From Rhodoplanes serenus (GTDB lineage: Bacteria; Pseudomonadota; Alphaproteobacteria; Rhizobiales; Xanthobacteraceae): a DNA stretch of 48,554 nucleotides. The stretch spans positions 1 through 48,554 of the forward strand of contig CAMDFO010000032.1 of assembly GCA_945897515.1 (NCBI GenBank). Direction: 5' to 3'. Each line of letters begins with the position of its first letter. Positions within the stretch are counted from its first letter, which is position 1. The notes beneath the pieces are model-generated. The model did not search any database, had not been told where the DNA came from, and saw nothing but the letters and a program-made list of their open reading frames with translations. Below are positions 39,193 through 48,554 of the stretch, in pieces. The position numbers and the translations under genes are program-made.

Positions 39193-40800
39193 ATGTCGGA
39201 CCTCGACGTCATCATCATCGGCGGCGGCCACAATGGGCTGACCTGCGCGGCCTATCTCGGCATGGCGGGCCTGAGTGTGCGCGTGCTGGAGCGGCGCAAG
39301 GTCGTCGGCGGCGCGGCGGTGACCGAGGAATTCCATCCGGGTTTCCGTAATTCGGTCGCCGCCTACACGGTGAGCCTGCTGCAGCCGAAGGTGATCCGCG
39401 ATCTCAAGCTGCACGAGCACGGGCTTAAGATCGTCGAGCGCCGCGCGCAGAATTTCCTTCCGACCGCCGACGGCCGCTATCTGCTGACCGGCGAAGGCCG
39501 GACCGAAAGCGAGATTGCCAAGTTCAGCCGCAAGGATGCGGATCGCTATGGCGCCTACCAGGCCGACATCGCGCGCCTTGCCAACGTGCTGCGCGGCCTC
39601 ATTCTGAAAGCGCCGCCGAATTTCGCGCTGCCGAGCTTCGAGCGCGCCATGAGCGAGCTCGGCAAGCTGTTCGCGCTCGGCAAGCAGGTCTGGCAGGCCG
39701 ACGCCCAGCGCGCGATGTTCGCGCTGTTCCGGAAATCCGCGGGCGAGCATCTCGACGGCTGGTTCGAGTCCGATCCGATCAAGGCGGTGCTCGGCTTCGA
39801 CGCGGTGGTCGGCAATCTGGCGAGCCCCTACACCAAGGGCTCGGCCTATGTGCTGCTGCATCATGTGTTCGGCGAGGTGAACGGCAAACCGGGTGTCTGG
39901 GGCCACGCCATCGGCGGCATGGGCGCGATCACCCAGGCGATGGCGAAGGCGGCGGGCGAGCACGGCGTGCAGATCGACACTGGTTCCGCGGTGCGTGAGA
40001 TCATCGTGGAGCGCGACCGCGCCGTGGGCGTGGTGCTGGAGGACGGCACGCCGATCCGGGCGCGCGCGGTGGTGTCGAACGTCGATCCACAATACCTGTT
40101 CCAGGTGCTGGTGCCGCGCGAGGCGGTGCCGGCGGCCACCGCCACCCGCATGAAGAAGTGGAAGGCCGGCTCCGGCACCTTCCGGATGAATCTGGCGCTC
40201 TCGAAGCTGCCGAGCTTTTCGGCCTTGCCCGGCCGCGAGATTTCCGACCACCACACCGCCGGCATCATTCTGGCGCCGAGCCTTCAATATATGGACCGGG
40301 CCTATCGGGACTGTGTCGCGTATGGCTGGAGCCGCGAGCCGATCGTCGAGCTGGTCATTCCCTCGACGCTCGACGATAGCCTGGCGCCGAAGGGCGCGCA
40401 TGTCGCGAGCCTGTTCTGCCAGCACGTCGCGCCGCAGTTCGCCGACGGCTCGTCATGGGACGATCACCGCGAGACCGTTGCCGATCTGATGATCGACACG
40501 GTCGAGCGCGCTGCGCCCGGATTCAAAGCCAGCGTCATCTCGCGTCAATCGTTTGCGCCGCGCGATCTGGAGCGGGTGTTCGGCCTGCCGAACGGCGACA
40601 TCTTCCACGGCGCGCTGACGCTCGATCAGTTGTTTTCGATGCGGCCGATGCTGGGCCACGCCGATTACCGGATGCCGATCGGCGGGCTTTATCTCTGCGG
40701 ATCGGGCGGCCATCCCGGCGGCGGCGTGACGGGGGCGCCGGGACACAACGCGGCACAGGCGGTGATCGCGGATCTGGTGAGCACCCGCATGCCTAACTAA
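39193..40800 (+). CDS. FAD-dependent oxidoreductase, phytoene desaturase/PYROXD2-like
   Basis: A 535-residue flavoprotein. The dinucleotide-binding start DVIIIGGGHNGLTCAAYL is followed by VLERRKVVGGAAVTEE. The C-terminal FAD segment GLYLCGSGGHPGGGVTGAPGHNAA is characteristic of the phytoene desaturase-related group called PYROXD2 in eukaryotes. The family includes carotenoid desaturases, but no carotenoid genes are here, so the substrate is unknown. It begins 25 bp after the SCO stop. A paired palindromic repeat follows the stop. Confidence 0.92.
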   Translation: MSDLDVIIIGGGHNGLTCAAYLGMAGLSVRVLERRKVVGGAAVTEEFHPGFRNSVAAYTVSLLQPKVIRDLKLHEHGLKIVERRAQNFLPTADGRYLLTGEGRTESEIAKFSRKDADRYGAYQADIARLANVLRGLILKAPPNFALPSFERAMSELGKLFALGKQVWQADAQRAMFALFRKSAGEHLDGWFESDPIKAVLGFDAVVGNLASPYTKGSAYVLLHHVFGEVNGKPGVWGHAIGGMGAITQAMAKAAGEHGVQIDTGSAVREIIVERDRAVGVVLEDGTPIRARAVVSNVDPQYLFQVLVPREAVPAATATRMKKWKAGSGTFRMNLALSKLPSFSALPGREISDHHTAGIILAPSLQYMDRAYRDCVAYGWSREPIVELVIPSTLDDSLAPKGAHVASLFCQHVAPQFADGSSWDDHRETVADLMIDTVERAAPGFKASVISRQSFAPRDLERVFGLPNGDIFHGALTLDQLFSMRPMLGHADYRMPIGGLYLCGSGGHPGGGVTGAPGHNAAQAVIADLVSTRMPN

Positions 40801-40805
40801 CGTTC

Positions 40806-40886
40806 GTCATGGCCGGGCTTGTCCCGGCCATCCACGTTTTACTTTTTGGCCAAGACGTGGATGCCCGGGACAAGCCCAGGCATGAC
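40806..40886. repeat. Paired palindromic repeat, copy 3
   Basis: The left half (40806-40836) runs GTCATGGCCGGGCTTG...ATCCACG with stem GGCCGGG/CCCGGCC. The right half (about 40856-40886) is the inverted counterpart with one substitution in its stem (CCCAGG). A 19-bp T-rich spacer separates them. It lies between convergent genes, as copies 1 and 2 do. Confidence 0.86.
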
Positions 40887-40909
40887 GTAGAGAGACTGTC
40901 GCGACCCTC

Positions 40910-43195
40910 CTACCACCCGAACTTCTTCCGCAGGATCGCGCGCAGCACGTCGGAGTAATCGTCGGTCCACGGCGCTACGTCCGGACGCGGCTCGATCTTG
41001 CGCCAGCCTCGCCGCTGCGGCAGGTCGCCGAGATCGGCGGCGGACTTCGCCAGCACCACCACCTCGGCTTTGGCGCGGTAGTCCTTCACGAAGTCGTTGG
41101 CCTGGTCGTCCTGCTTGCCGTAGGTGACCAGCCCCTCGGTCGCGCCGACCGCCGCGACCACACTCATCAGCTCCATGTGCCGGTTGGAGACATGAACCGC
41201 GATCACGCCGCCGGGCTCAAGCCGCGACAGGTAGCCGGCGAACGCCTCGCGGGTGAGCAGGTGCACCGGGATGGCGTCCGACGAAAACGCATCCAGCACG
41301 ATCAGGTCATAGCGCCCGGAGGATGCCGCAAGCGTGAGCCGCGCGTCGCCCGGCACGATCGCCTCCAGCGGGCCGCAGCCCGACACAAAGCGGAAGTTCT
41401 TGTCGTCGCTCGCCAGCCGGATCACCTCGGGGTCGATCTCGAAGAACGTCCAGCTCTCGTTGCTGCGTCGGTGGCAGGCCATGCTGCCGGTGCCGAGCCC
41501 GACCGCTGCGACGCGGTTGAGCCTGCCGCGGGCACCGCGCGTTGCGTCGACCGCCTCCGAGATCGGGCCCCCGAAATAGTAGTAGGTCAGCGGGACCGGA
41601 CGATCGATCGGCGGCCGGCCCGAAGGGTCGCGCACGCGTTCGGCACCGTGGATTGTGGTGCCATGGAACAGCAGGCGGTGCGTGCCATCGGCAGTCTCGA
41701 CCACCTGATGCACGCCGAAGAAGCTGCGCACCACCTCGACCGGGCGGACGCCGGCCTGCCACAGACCCGTGACGGTAAACGCCATCACCACCAAACCGAA
41801 GAACCGCGCCGGCCGCGTGGCTTGCAGCAGCATCATGGCGGCGACGATGACCAGGAGCACCTGCATGGTCAGTTCGGCCTCGACCGGCAACCGCACGTCG
41901 AGCATGAGGTAGAGTTGGATCACGGCCAGCGTCGCAATCGCCGGCGGAGCAAGCTCGCGCATGACATGCGCCGCACCGCCGGAGAACACGCCGGGCATGA
42001 TTGCCAGCGCGATGACGACCAGGATCGGATATTCATAGACGTTGTTGAATACGTTCGGCGCGATCAGCCCCGCGAACACGCCGCCGATCACACCGCCGAA
42101 CGAAGTCCACAGATAGAACTCGGTCAGCCGCGCCGGCTCCGGCCGCTTGCGGTAGGCCTCGCCGTGGCAAGCGAGCGCGATCAGCACGAAGGCCGTGAGA
42201 TTGAGCGTGATGATCGCGAGCCAATGCACCTTGTCGCCGCCCAGCATGCTGATGGCGAGCGGTGCGACCACATAGGGGATCAGCCGCAGCACCCAGGCGT
42301 GCGGGATCCACGGCCGCTCGCGAAACACCGCGACGAAGGTCAGGAGATAGACTGCGAGCGGAAGCACCCAGAGGAATGGCGCGGCCGCAAGATCGGTGGT
42401 GATGAAGGCCGTCACCGCGATGCACAGGCCCGCCGGCACCGCCATCAGGACGGTCCACGACGCCCATTCCGCGATCCGCCGTCCGAGCGGTGGCGCGACT
42501 GCGGCGACCGACTCGACCTGGGCCTTGCGCCTGACCATCCATGCCGATGCAAAAATGGCGAGCGCCAGCACCGCGAAGCCGAAATTCCAAATCATCGTCT
42601 GGTCGCGCAGCGTCAGGAACGGCTCAATCGCGAACGGATAAGCCAGCAGCGCGCAGAACGATCCGAGATTCGACGCGGCGTAGAGCACGTAAGGATTTTC
42701 CGCCTGCGGATGCCCGGTCGCGACGAACCAGTTCTGCAACAGCGGCGCTGTGGCCGAGAGCGCCACGAACGGCAGGCCGATCGAGACCGCGAACAGCCCG
42801 ACCAGCCAGAGCATCACGCCTTCGGCCGGCGGCGCGTCGAAGCCTTGGGCGATGCCGAGCGGCAGCAATGTCGCGACCGCCAAAAGAAGACCGAGATGGA
42901 CGACCGCGGCCCGGCCCGGCGCCAGCATGCGCGACAGCACGTGGGCGTAGACGTAGCCGATAAACAGAAATCCCTGGAACGCCACCATGGCGACGGACCA
43001 GACCGAGGGCGAGCCGCCGAGCTTTGGCAGCACCATCTTGGTGAACATCGGCTGGACCGCGAACAACAGCAGCGCCGAGACGAACAGCGTGCCGGCGAAC
43101 AGCACGGGCGCCAGACGGGCTGCGTGGACCCCTGTGCGGGGCCCGGCGGCATCGGCCGGCGCGAGATCGACGGCCGGAGTATCGAGGGAGGTCAT
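40910..43195 (-). CDS. Fused MFS-like membrane / spermidine synthase-like protein
   Basis: A 761-residue protein. Residues about 30-480 contain a dozen or so hydrophobic helices, beginning VLFAGTLFVSALLLFAVQPMFTKMVLPKLGG, a hallmark of the fused MFS/spermidine synthase group (shown here as LFVSALLLFAVQPMFTKM). The C-terminal 230 residues form a polyamine synthase-like Rossmann domain (AAVGLGTGSMACH, FFEIDPEVIRLA, LIVLDAFSSDAIP). The tail SSDAIPVHLLTREAF is conserved. The function of this fusion is not established; spermidine synthesis should not be assumed. It is divergent from the acyl-CoA ligase gene. Confidence 0.9.
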   Translation of the reverse strand: MTSLDTPAVDLAPADAAGPRTGVHAARLAPVLFAGTLFVSALLLFAVQPMFTKMVLPKLGGSPSVWSVAMVAFQGFLFIGYVYAHVLSRMLAPGRAAVVHLGLLLAVATLLPLGIAQGFDAPPAEGVMLWLVGLFAVSIGLPFVALSATAPLLQNWFVATGHPQAENPYVLYAASNLGSFCALLAYPFAIEPFLTLRDQTMIWNFGFAVLALAIFASAWMVRRKAQVESVAAVAPPLGRRIAEWASWTVLMAVPAGLCIAVTAFITTDLAAAPFLWVLPLAVYLLTFVAVFRERPWIPHAWVLRLIPYVVAPLAISMLGGDKVHWLAIITLNLTAFVLIALACHGEAYRKRPEPARLTEFYLWTSFGGVIGGVFAGLIAPNVFNNVYEYPILVVIALAIMPGVFSGGAAHVMRELAPPAIATLAVIQLYLMLDVRLPVEAELTMQVLLVIVAAMMLLQATRPARFFGLVVMAFTVTGLWQAGVRPVEVVRSFFGVHQVVETADGTHRLLFHGTTIHGAERVRDPSGRPPIDRPVPLTYYYFGGPISEAVDATRGARGRLNRVAAVGLGTGSMACHRRSNESWTFFEIDPEVIRLASDDKNFRFVSGCGPLEAIVPGDARLTLAASSGRYDLIVLDAFSSDAIPVHLLTREAFAGYLSRLEPGGVIAVHVSNRHMELMSVVAAVGATEGLVTYGKQDDQANDFVKDYRAKAEVVVLAKSAADLGDLPQRRGWRKIEPRPDVAPWTDDYSDVLRAILRKKFGW

Positions 43196-43324
43196 GGGTG
43201 CGGTCTCTGGGTATCCTTCAAATTAGAGGTTTCGCGTTAAGTCCTGATTACCCTAGAAAACCGCGGCTCCAGCCTGCTCCGGACCCCGGTTTCGCCGCCC
43301 GCCATGCCTCCCAGCTCATTGTTC

Positions 43325-43374
43325 GAGCGTGTTCTTTTCCGAAAACCGGTTCCCACTTTTCGGGATCATGCTCT
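43325..43374. repeat. Rhizobiales-type palindromic repeat
   Basis: An imperfect palindrome: outer arms GAGCGTGTTC / ATCATGCTC and inner stem CCGAAAA / TTTTCGG around GGTTCCCAC. I recognise this pattern (GAGCATGATC...CCGAAAA...TTTTCGG...ATCATGCTC) as common in rhizobial intergenic DNA. It sits about 75 bp before the ligase start and could be a terminator, an mRNA leader structure or a mobile palindrome. Confidence 0.75.
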
Positions 43375-43446
43375 AACCTGTCTCCCGGCCGGCGGGGGCG
43401 CCGAACCCAAGAGCATAGTCAAGAACCGGACCGGAGGGAGACGCTT

Positions 43447-45084
<1,638 letters not shown>

Positions 45085-45091
45085 TCTCCCC

Positions 45092-45195
45092 GTCATTCCG
45101 GGGCGTGAGTGCAGCGAGCGAGCCCGGAATCCAGAGCAAATTGCAGCGTATGTGACTGGATTCCGGGCCCCGCGCTTCGCGCGTCCCGGAATGAC
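45092..45195. repeat. Paired palindromic repeat, copy 4
   Basis: The left half (45092-45133) is GTCATTCCGGGGC...GCCCGGAATCCA with a loop of about 17 bp. The right half (45157-45195) is the inverted counterpart with a different loop (CGCGCTTCGCGCG). The shared borders GTCAT/ATCCA and the change of stem sequence show structural conservation. This is the only copy between two genes in the same direction. Confidence 0.84.
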
Positions 45196-45277
45196 GGAGA
45201 GATAACAACGCGCGGCTCGAAGCCCGAACGTGTTTGCGCTATAGGATGGCGCGGCGATCCTCCCGACAGGGCGACGA

Positions 45278-46558
45278 ATGACCTTCCTCGAAGCAACCGC
45301 GGCGCCGGCCAGCGTTCCCGCGGTTCCGGCCCGGCCGGTCCATTTCACCGGTAATCCCCACGCCTATTGGCGGCTCTTGATCCGCGGCGCCGTCCTGCTT
45401 GCGATCACGCTCGGCATCTACCGGTTCTGGCTCGCGACCGACATTCGCCGCTTCCTTTGGGCCCATACCGACGTCAATGGCGAGAGCCTGGAATACACCG
45501 GAACCGCGGTCGAGCTGCTGCTGGGCTTCCTGATTGCGATTGCGCTGCTGGTTCCGATCTACGCGGTGTTTTTCCTGCTCACGCTCAGCATGGGGCCGAT
45601 CGGCCAGTTCATCAGCGCGCTGTCGCTACCAGCGCTCGCGTTCCTCGGCCAATACGCGATCTATCGCGCGCGGCGTTATCGCCTGACCCGCACGGTGTTT
45701 CGCGGCGTGCGATTTCACCAGACCGGATCGGCGTTTCGCTATGCGGTCTGCGCCATCTTCTGGTGGATGATGATCGCGCTTACCGTCGGCCTCGCCTATC
45801 CGTTCGCACAGGCAAGCCTGGAGCGCTTCAAGCTGCGCAACACCTACTACGGCAATCTTGCGGGACGCTTCGAAGGCTCGGGCTTCCGGCTGTTCCTGCG
45901 CGGCCTGCCGATGTGGCTGCTGGTGGTGGGACCGTTCCTGTTCACGATCGCCGTCGCAATCGCGACGGTGGATTGGACCGCGGTCGCCGAGCTCGCAAGC
46001 CGCGGCGGCAACGACTTGCCCGCGCGGATCGAAGGGGCATCGCCGGGATTCTACGTGGTGATCGTGGTCGCAATCACAGCCTCGGTCGTCAGCGTGGCGA
46101 TGGCGGCGATCCTTTTTCCGGCGTTCCAGGCCATGACGCTGCGCTGGTGGGCCTCCGGCGTGCGTTTCGGCAATCTCGCCACGCACTCCCGGCTTCGCAC
46201 CGGCCAGATCTATGGCGCATATCTGCGTTTCCTGCTGTACGGGCTGTTGCTGCTGATCGCCGCCGCCGTCCTCGCCGGTATCGGCTACGCGGTTCTGCTG
46301 ATCCTGATCGGCGCGACCGCTCGTCCCGAAATCGCCGAGATCGCCACGATTATCGGCGGCCTGATTTCCTACGTGTTTGTGATGCTCGGTTTCTCCACCA
46401 TCTACCAGGGAACGGTGAAGCTCGCGCTCTGGCGTCACGGCATCGAGTCGCTCGAAATCGAGGGCCTGGATGTTCTCGATCACGTCGAGGCGGGCGGCGC
46501 GGCAAGCTCGGCGGTCGGCGAAGGATTGGCCGACGCACTCAACGTGGGCGGCTTCTAG
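45278..46558 (+). CDS. YjgN-like DUF898 multi-span membrane protein
   Basis: A 426-residue protein. An N-terminal soluble start (VHFTGNPHAYWRLLIRGA) with the DUF898 pattern is followed by about seven to eight hydrophobic segments. The internal halves RYRLTRTVFRGVRFHQTGS and ERFKLRNTYYGNLAG are diagnostic of DUF898. The family function is unknown. The stop TAG abuts the next ATG, so translation is probably coupled to the M48 peptidase. It is the first gene of a three-gene run. Confidence 0.9.
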   Translation: MTFLEATAAPASVPAVPARPVHFTGNPHAYWRLLIRGAVLLAITLGIYRFWLATDIRRFLWAHTDVNGESLEYTGTAVELLLGFLIAIALLVPIYAVFFLLTLSMGPIGQFISALSLPALAFLGQYAIYRARRYRLTRTVFRGVRFHQTGSAFRYAVCAIFWWMMIALTVGLAYPFAQASLERFKLRNTYYGNLAGRFEGSGFRLFLRGLPMWLLVVGPFLFTIAVAIATVDWTAVAELASRGGNDLPARIEGASPGFYVVIVVAITASVVSVAMAAILFPAFQAMTLRWWASGVRFGNLATHSRLRTGQIYGAYLRFLLYGLLLLIAAAVLAGIGYAVLLILIGATARPEIAEIATIIGGLISYVFVMLGFSTIYQGTVKLALWRHGIESLEIEGLDVLDHVEAGGAASSAVGEGLADALNVGGF

Positions 46559-47665
46559 ATGGCGAGCGGCGCCGGCATCTTCTACGACGGCACGTCGAGC
46601 GAGCGGCACCAGGTCACGGTGGACGCTGCGCCGGACGCGCTGCGCATCCAAGGCGCGGACGGCACCCTGCTCGCGCAATGGCCCTACAACGAGTTGCAGC
46701 ACCTGTCGGCGGCGGATGACGTGCTCCGGCTCAGCCGCATCAACAGTCCCACGCTCGCCCGCCTCGAAGTGCGCGATCCGGCGCTGGCCTTGGCGATCGA
46801 CGATCTCGCCGGCACGGTCGACCGGACCGGCAGGACCGCGCGCCGCGCCCGCCACAAGGTCATCGGCTGGGCGTTCGCCGCCACCGTTTCGCTGGTGCTG
46901 GTCGCGCTGTTCGGATTGCCGGCACTGGTCGAGCGGCTCACGCCGCTGATTCCGCTGTCGCTGGAGCAACGCCTCGGTGCAGCGGTGGAGCCGCAGGTGC
47001 GCGCCATGCTCAACACCGGCAGTTCCGGCACAGCGTTCGAGTGCGGCACCGCCGAAGCCGAGAAAGCCGGCCGCGCCGCGCTCGATAAGCTGCTGAGTCT
47101 GATGGAGGGGGCGGCCAGTCTGCCGATCCCGCTCAAGACCGTCGTGGTGCGCAGGCGCGATTCCAACGCCATTGCGCTGCCGGGCGGCTATGTCTACGTG
47201 TTCAACGGACTCGTGACCAAGGCCGAAACGCCCGACGAACTGGCCTCCGTCATCGCCCATGAGATCGGTCATGTCGCCCATCGAGACGGCACGCGTTCGC
47301 TGCTGCAGGCCGCCGGCCTGTCGTTCCTGTTCGGCATGCTGCTCGGCGATTTCACCGGCGGCGGCCTGGCGGTGATCGCGGTGAAGACCATCGTGGAATC
47401 CTCCTATTCGCGCGATGTCGAGGCGTCGGCCGACCTCTACGCGGTGCGGTTGATGGCCCGGATCGGCGGCGATCCGCGAGCGCTCGGCGCAATCCTGGAG
47501 CGCATCCAGGGGGCGATCGAGCCTGGGGTGAAGATCTTTCTCGACCATCCCGAGACCAAGGCCCGCGTCGCCGCCATCAACGCCGCAACCGACGTGCTGC
47601 AGTTCGAGCGCAAGCCGCTGCTCGACGCCGCCGAATGGCGCGCGCTGCGCCGCGTCTGCGGGTAG
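46559..47665 (+). CDS. M48-family membrane-associated metallopeptidase
   Basis: A 368-residue protein. An N-terminal beta-rich domain of about 95 residues is followed by a transmembrane helix (about 100-122, WAFAATVSLVLVALFGLPAL). The zinc site HEIGH (His234, Glu235, His238) and the downstream third ligand glutamate region (YSRDVEASADLYAVRL) match peptidase M48. M48 proteases handle envelope or membrane proteins. The ATG follows the TAG of the DUF898 gene with no gap. Its N-terminal domain is not recognised. Confidence 0.93.
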   Translation: MASGAGIFYDGTSSERHQVTVDAAPDALRIQGADGTLLAQWPYNELQHLSAADDVLRLSRINSPTLARLEVRDPALALAIDDLAGTVDRTGRTARRARHKVIGWAFAATVSLVLVALFGLPALVERLTPLIPLSLEQRLGAAVEPQVRAMLNTGSSGTAFECGTAEAEKAGRAALDKLLSLMEGAASLPIPLKTVVVRRRDSNAIALPGGYVYVFNGLVTKAETPDELASVIAHEIGHVAHRDGTRSLLQAAGLSFLFGMLLGDFTGGGLAVIAVKTIVESSYSRDVEASADLYAVRLMARIGGDPRALGAILERIQGAIEPGVKIFLDHPETKARVAAINAATDVLQFERKPLLDAAEWRALRRVCG

Positions 47666-47668
47666 GCC

Positions 47669-48502
47669 ATGGCACGCCGGCGCATCGTCGACGAGCCGAC
47701 CTCGCGGCTGGCGATCTGGGCCCGCCGCTGCGCATTCTTTTCGCTGGCGGCCACGGTGCTCGCCATCGTCATCGTGCGTTCAGGGCTGCTGGAGATCGAG
47801 CCGGCGCTCGCGACCTTGGCGGCGGCGCTGGTGATGGCGGGTTTCGCCGTCGTGCTCGCGTTCGGCGCCTTCATCGTGATCTGGCGGCAAGGCGTCGCTG
47901 GACTGGGCTATTCCCTGGCAGCGCTGGCGATTGGCGCGGCGCTGCTCGCATATCCCGGCTACCTCGCCAGCCGCGCTTACCTGCTGCCGGCGATCAATGA
48001 CATCACCACCGACGCCACCGACCCGCCCCGCTTCGATGCGATCGCGCGGCTGCGCCCGCGCGGCACGGTCGAATACGCCGGGCCTGCCGCCGCCCAGCAG
48101 CAGCGCCGCGCCTATCCCGACATCGAGCCGCTCAATGTCGCCGCAACGCCGCAGCTTGCCTATGAAGCGGTGCTCGGCGTCGTCAACAAGCGCAAGTGGC
48201 GGGTGGTGGTCGACCGTCCGCCGCAGCCCGGCCGGCGCGACGGCCAGATCGAAGCGGTGGCGCGGACCCCGGTCATGGGCTTCCGCGACGACGTGGTGGT
48301 GCGGGTGCGAGCCACACCTGACGGCGCGCGCATCGATGCGCGCTCGGCCTCGCGCTACGGCCGCCACGATCTCGGCGCCAACGCGGCACGGCTCAAGAGC
48401 CTGCTGGAAGACACCGAAGAAGCGGCCGGCCGCATTGTCGAGCGGCGGCCGGCGCCGGCCCCAGCACGCCCACAACAGCCGGCGGCGCCGGCCCGACGCT
48501 AA
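47669..48502 (+). CDS. DUF1499 domain protein with transmembrane N-terminus
   Basis: A 277-residue protein. Three N-terminal hydrophobic segments (about 16-40, 45-70 and 78-95) precede a soluble DUF1499 domain with the pattern ITTDATDPPRFDAIARLRPRG and IEAVARTPVMGFRDDVVVRVR. The tail is Pro/Ala-rich. DUF1499 is of unknown function. It begins 3 bp after the M48 stop and completes the DUF898-M48-DUF1499 run. The C-terminal end is complete: TAA at 48500. Confidence 0.88.
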   Translation: MARRRIVDEPTSRLAIWARRCAFFSLAATVLAIVIVRSGLLEIEPALATLAAALVMAGFAVVLAFGAFIVIWRQGVAGLGYSLAALAIGAALLAYPGYLASRAYLLPAINDITTDATDPPRFDAIARLRPRGTVEYAGPAAAQQQRRAYPDIEPLNVAATPQLAYEAVLGVVNKRKWRVVVDRPPQPGRRDGQIEAVARTPVMGFRDDVVVRVRATPDGARIDARSASRYGRHDLGANAARLKSLLEDTEEAAGRIVERRPAPAPARPQQPAAPARR

Positions 48503-48554
48503 GTCGCGGCGCGGTAGCGGCCGGCGATAGACGGCGCGCCATCGGGCGCGACCG

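Noticed and set aside
41177..43240. A 687-codon plus-strand frame
   Set aside because: It is antisense to the fused MFS/spermidine synthase-like gene, is dominated by Arg, His, Asp and Gln, and has no recognisable domain.
45626..47548. A 640-codon minus-strand frame
   Set aside because: It is antisense to the DUF898 and M48 genes, whose motifs (HEIGH and DUF898 patterns) are unmistakable.

Overview
The window is GC-rich chromosomal DNA from an alphaproteobacterium. It is most likely a member of the Hyphomicrobiales (Rhizobiales) in the Bradyrhizobium / Rhodopseudomonas / Pseudolabrys range. This rests on the gene content (RibBX-type riboflavin protein, RT0821/Lpp0805 lipoprotein, DUF1194, extensin-like family, orphan Bug/TctC binding protein, fused MFS/spermidine synthase-like protein), on Arg/Ala-rich coding with frequent GTG and TTG starts, and on characteristic palindromic intergenic repeats. 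No rRNA, prophage, insertion sequence or CRISPR array is visible.

Layout. 1-500: a tRNA-Gln(UUG) and a decayed fragment of a ThDP enzyme. 500-10.1 kb: catabolic genes (ThDP decarboxylase-like enzyme, orphan solute-binding protein, acyl-CoA dehydrogenase coupled to an enoyl-CoA isomerase-like protein, VOC dioxygenase-like protein, HSDL2-like SDR), then a histone deacetylase-like hydrolase and a membrane alpha/beta-hydrolase. 10.1-18.3 kb: xseB and dxs, separated by an oppositely oriented ABC exporter plus a Lys-rich protein, then a MATE transporter and an RlmD/TrmA-type RNA methyltransferase. 18.3-23.4 kb, minus strand: DUF1194 protein, aroC-ribB (ATGA overlap), histidine phosphatase and fabI. 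23.6-26.6 kb: ECF sigma/anti-sigma pair, a DnaJ-type co-chaperone and a surface lipoprotein. 26.6-31.1 kb: pdxH, an SDR, a small membrane protein, corA, a 72-codon gene and an L,D-transpeptidase. 31.2-36.1 kb, minus strand: extensin-like protein, an autotransporter with a problematic start, and an NMT1/THI5-like protein. 36.2-40.8 kb: SolA-like oxidase, Tat-exported MBL protein, SCO protein and PYROXD2-like oxidase. 40.9-48.5 kb: MFS/spermidine synthase-like protein, acyl-CoA ligase, and a tightly packed DUF898-M48-DUF1499 trio.

How the genes work together. Clear functional links are the acyl-CoA dehydrogenase/isomerase pair, the sigma/anti-sigma pair, shikimate-riboflavin coupling by overlapping codons, and the DUF898-M48-DUF1499 membrane cassette. 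The rest is a typical alphaproteobacterial mixture of housekeeping and catabolic genes.

The most notable non-genic signals are four inverted-pair palindromic repeats sharing the borders GTCAT...ATCCA (three lie between convergent genes), a second Rhizobiales-type palindrome at 43.3 kb, a 14-residue Lys/Ala minigene with its own GNRA-loop terminator, a GANTC cluster with a near-CtrA box upstream of the autotransporter, and the ThDP pseudogene fragment. I did not find an unmistakably new defence or mobile system; the candidates below are modest and labelled as such.
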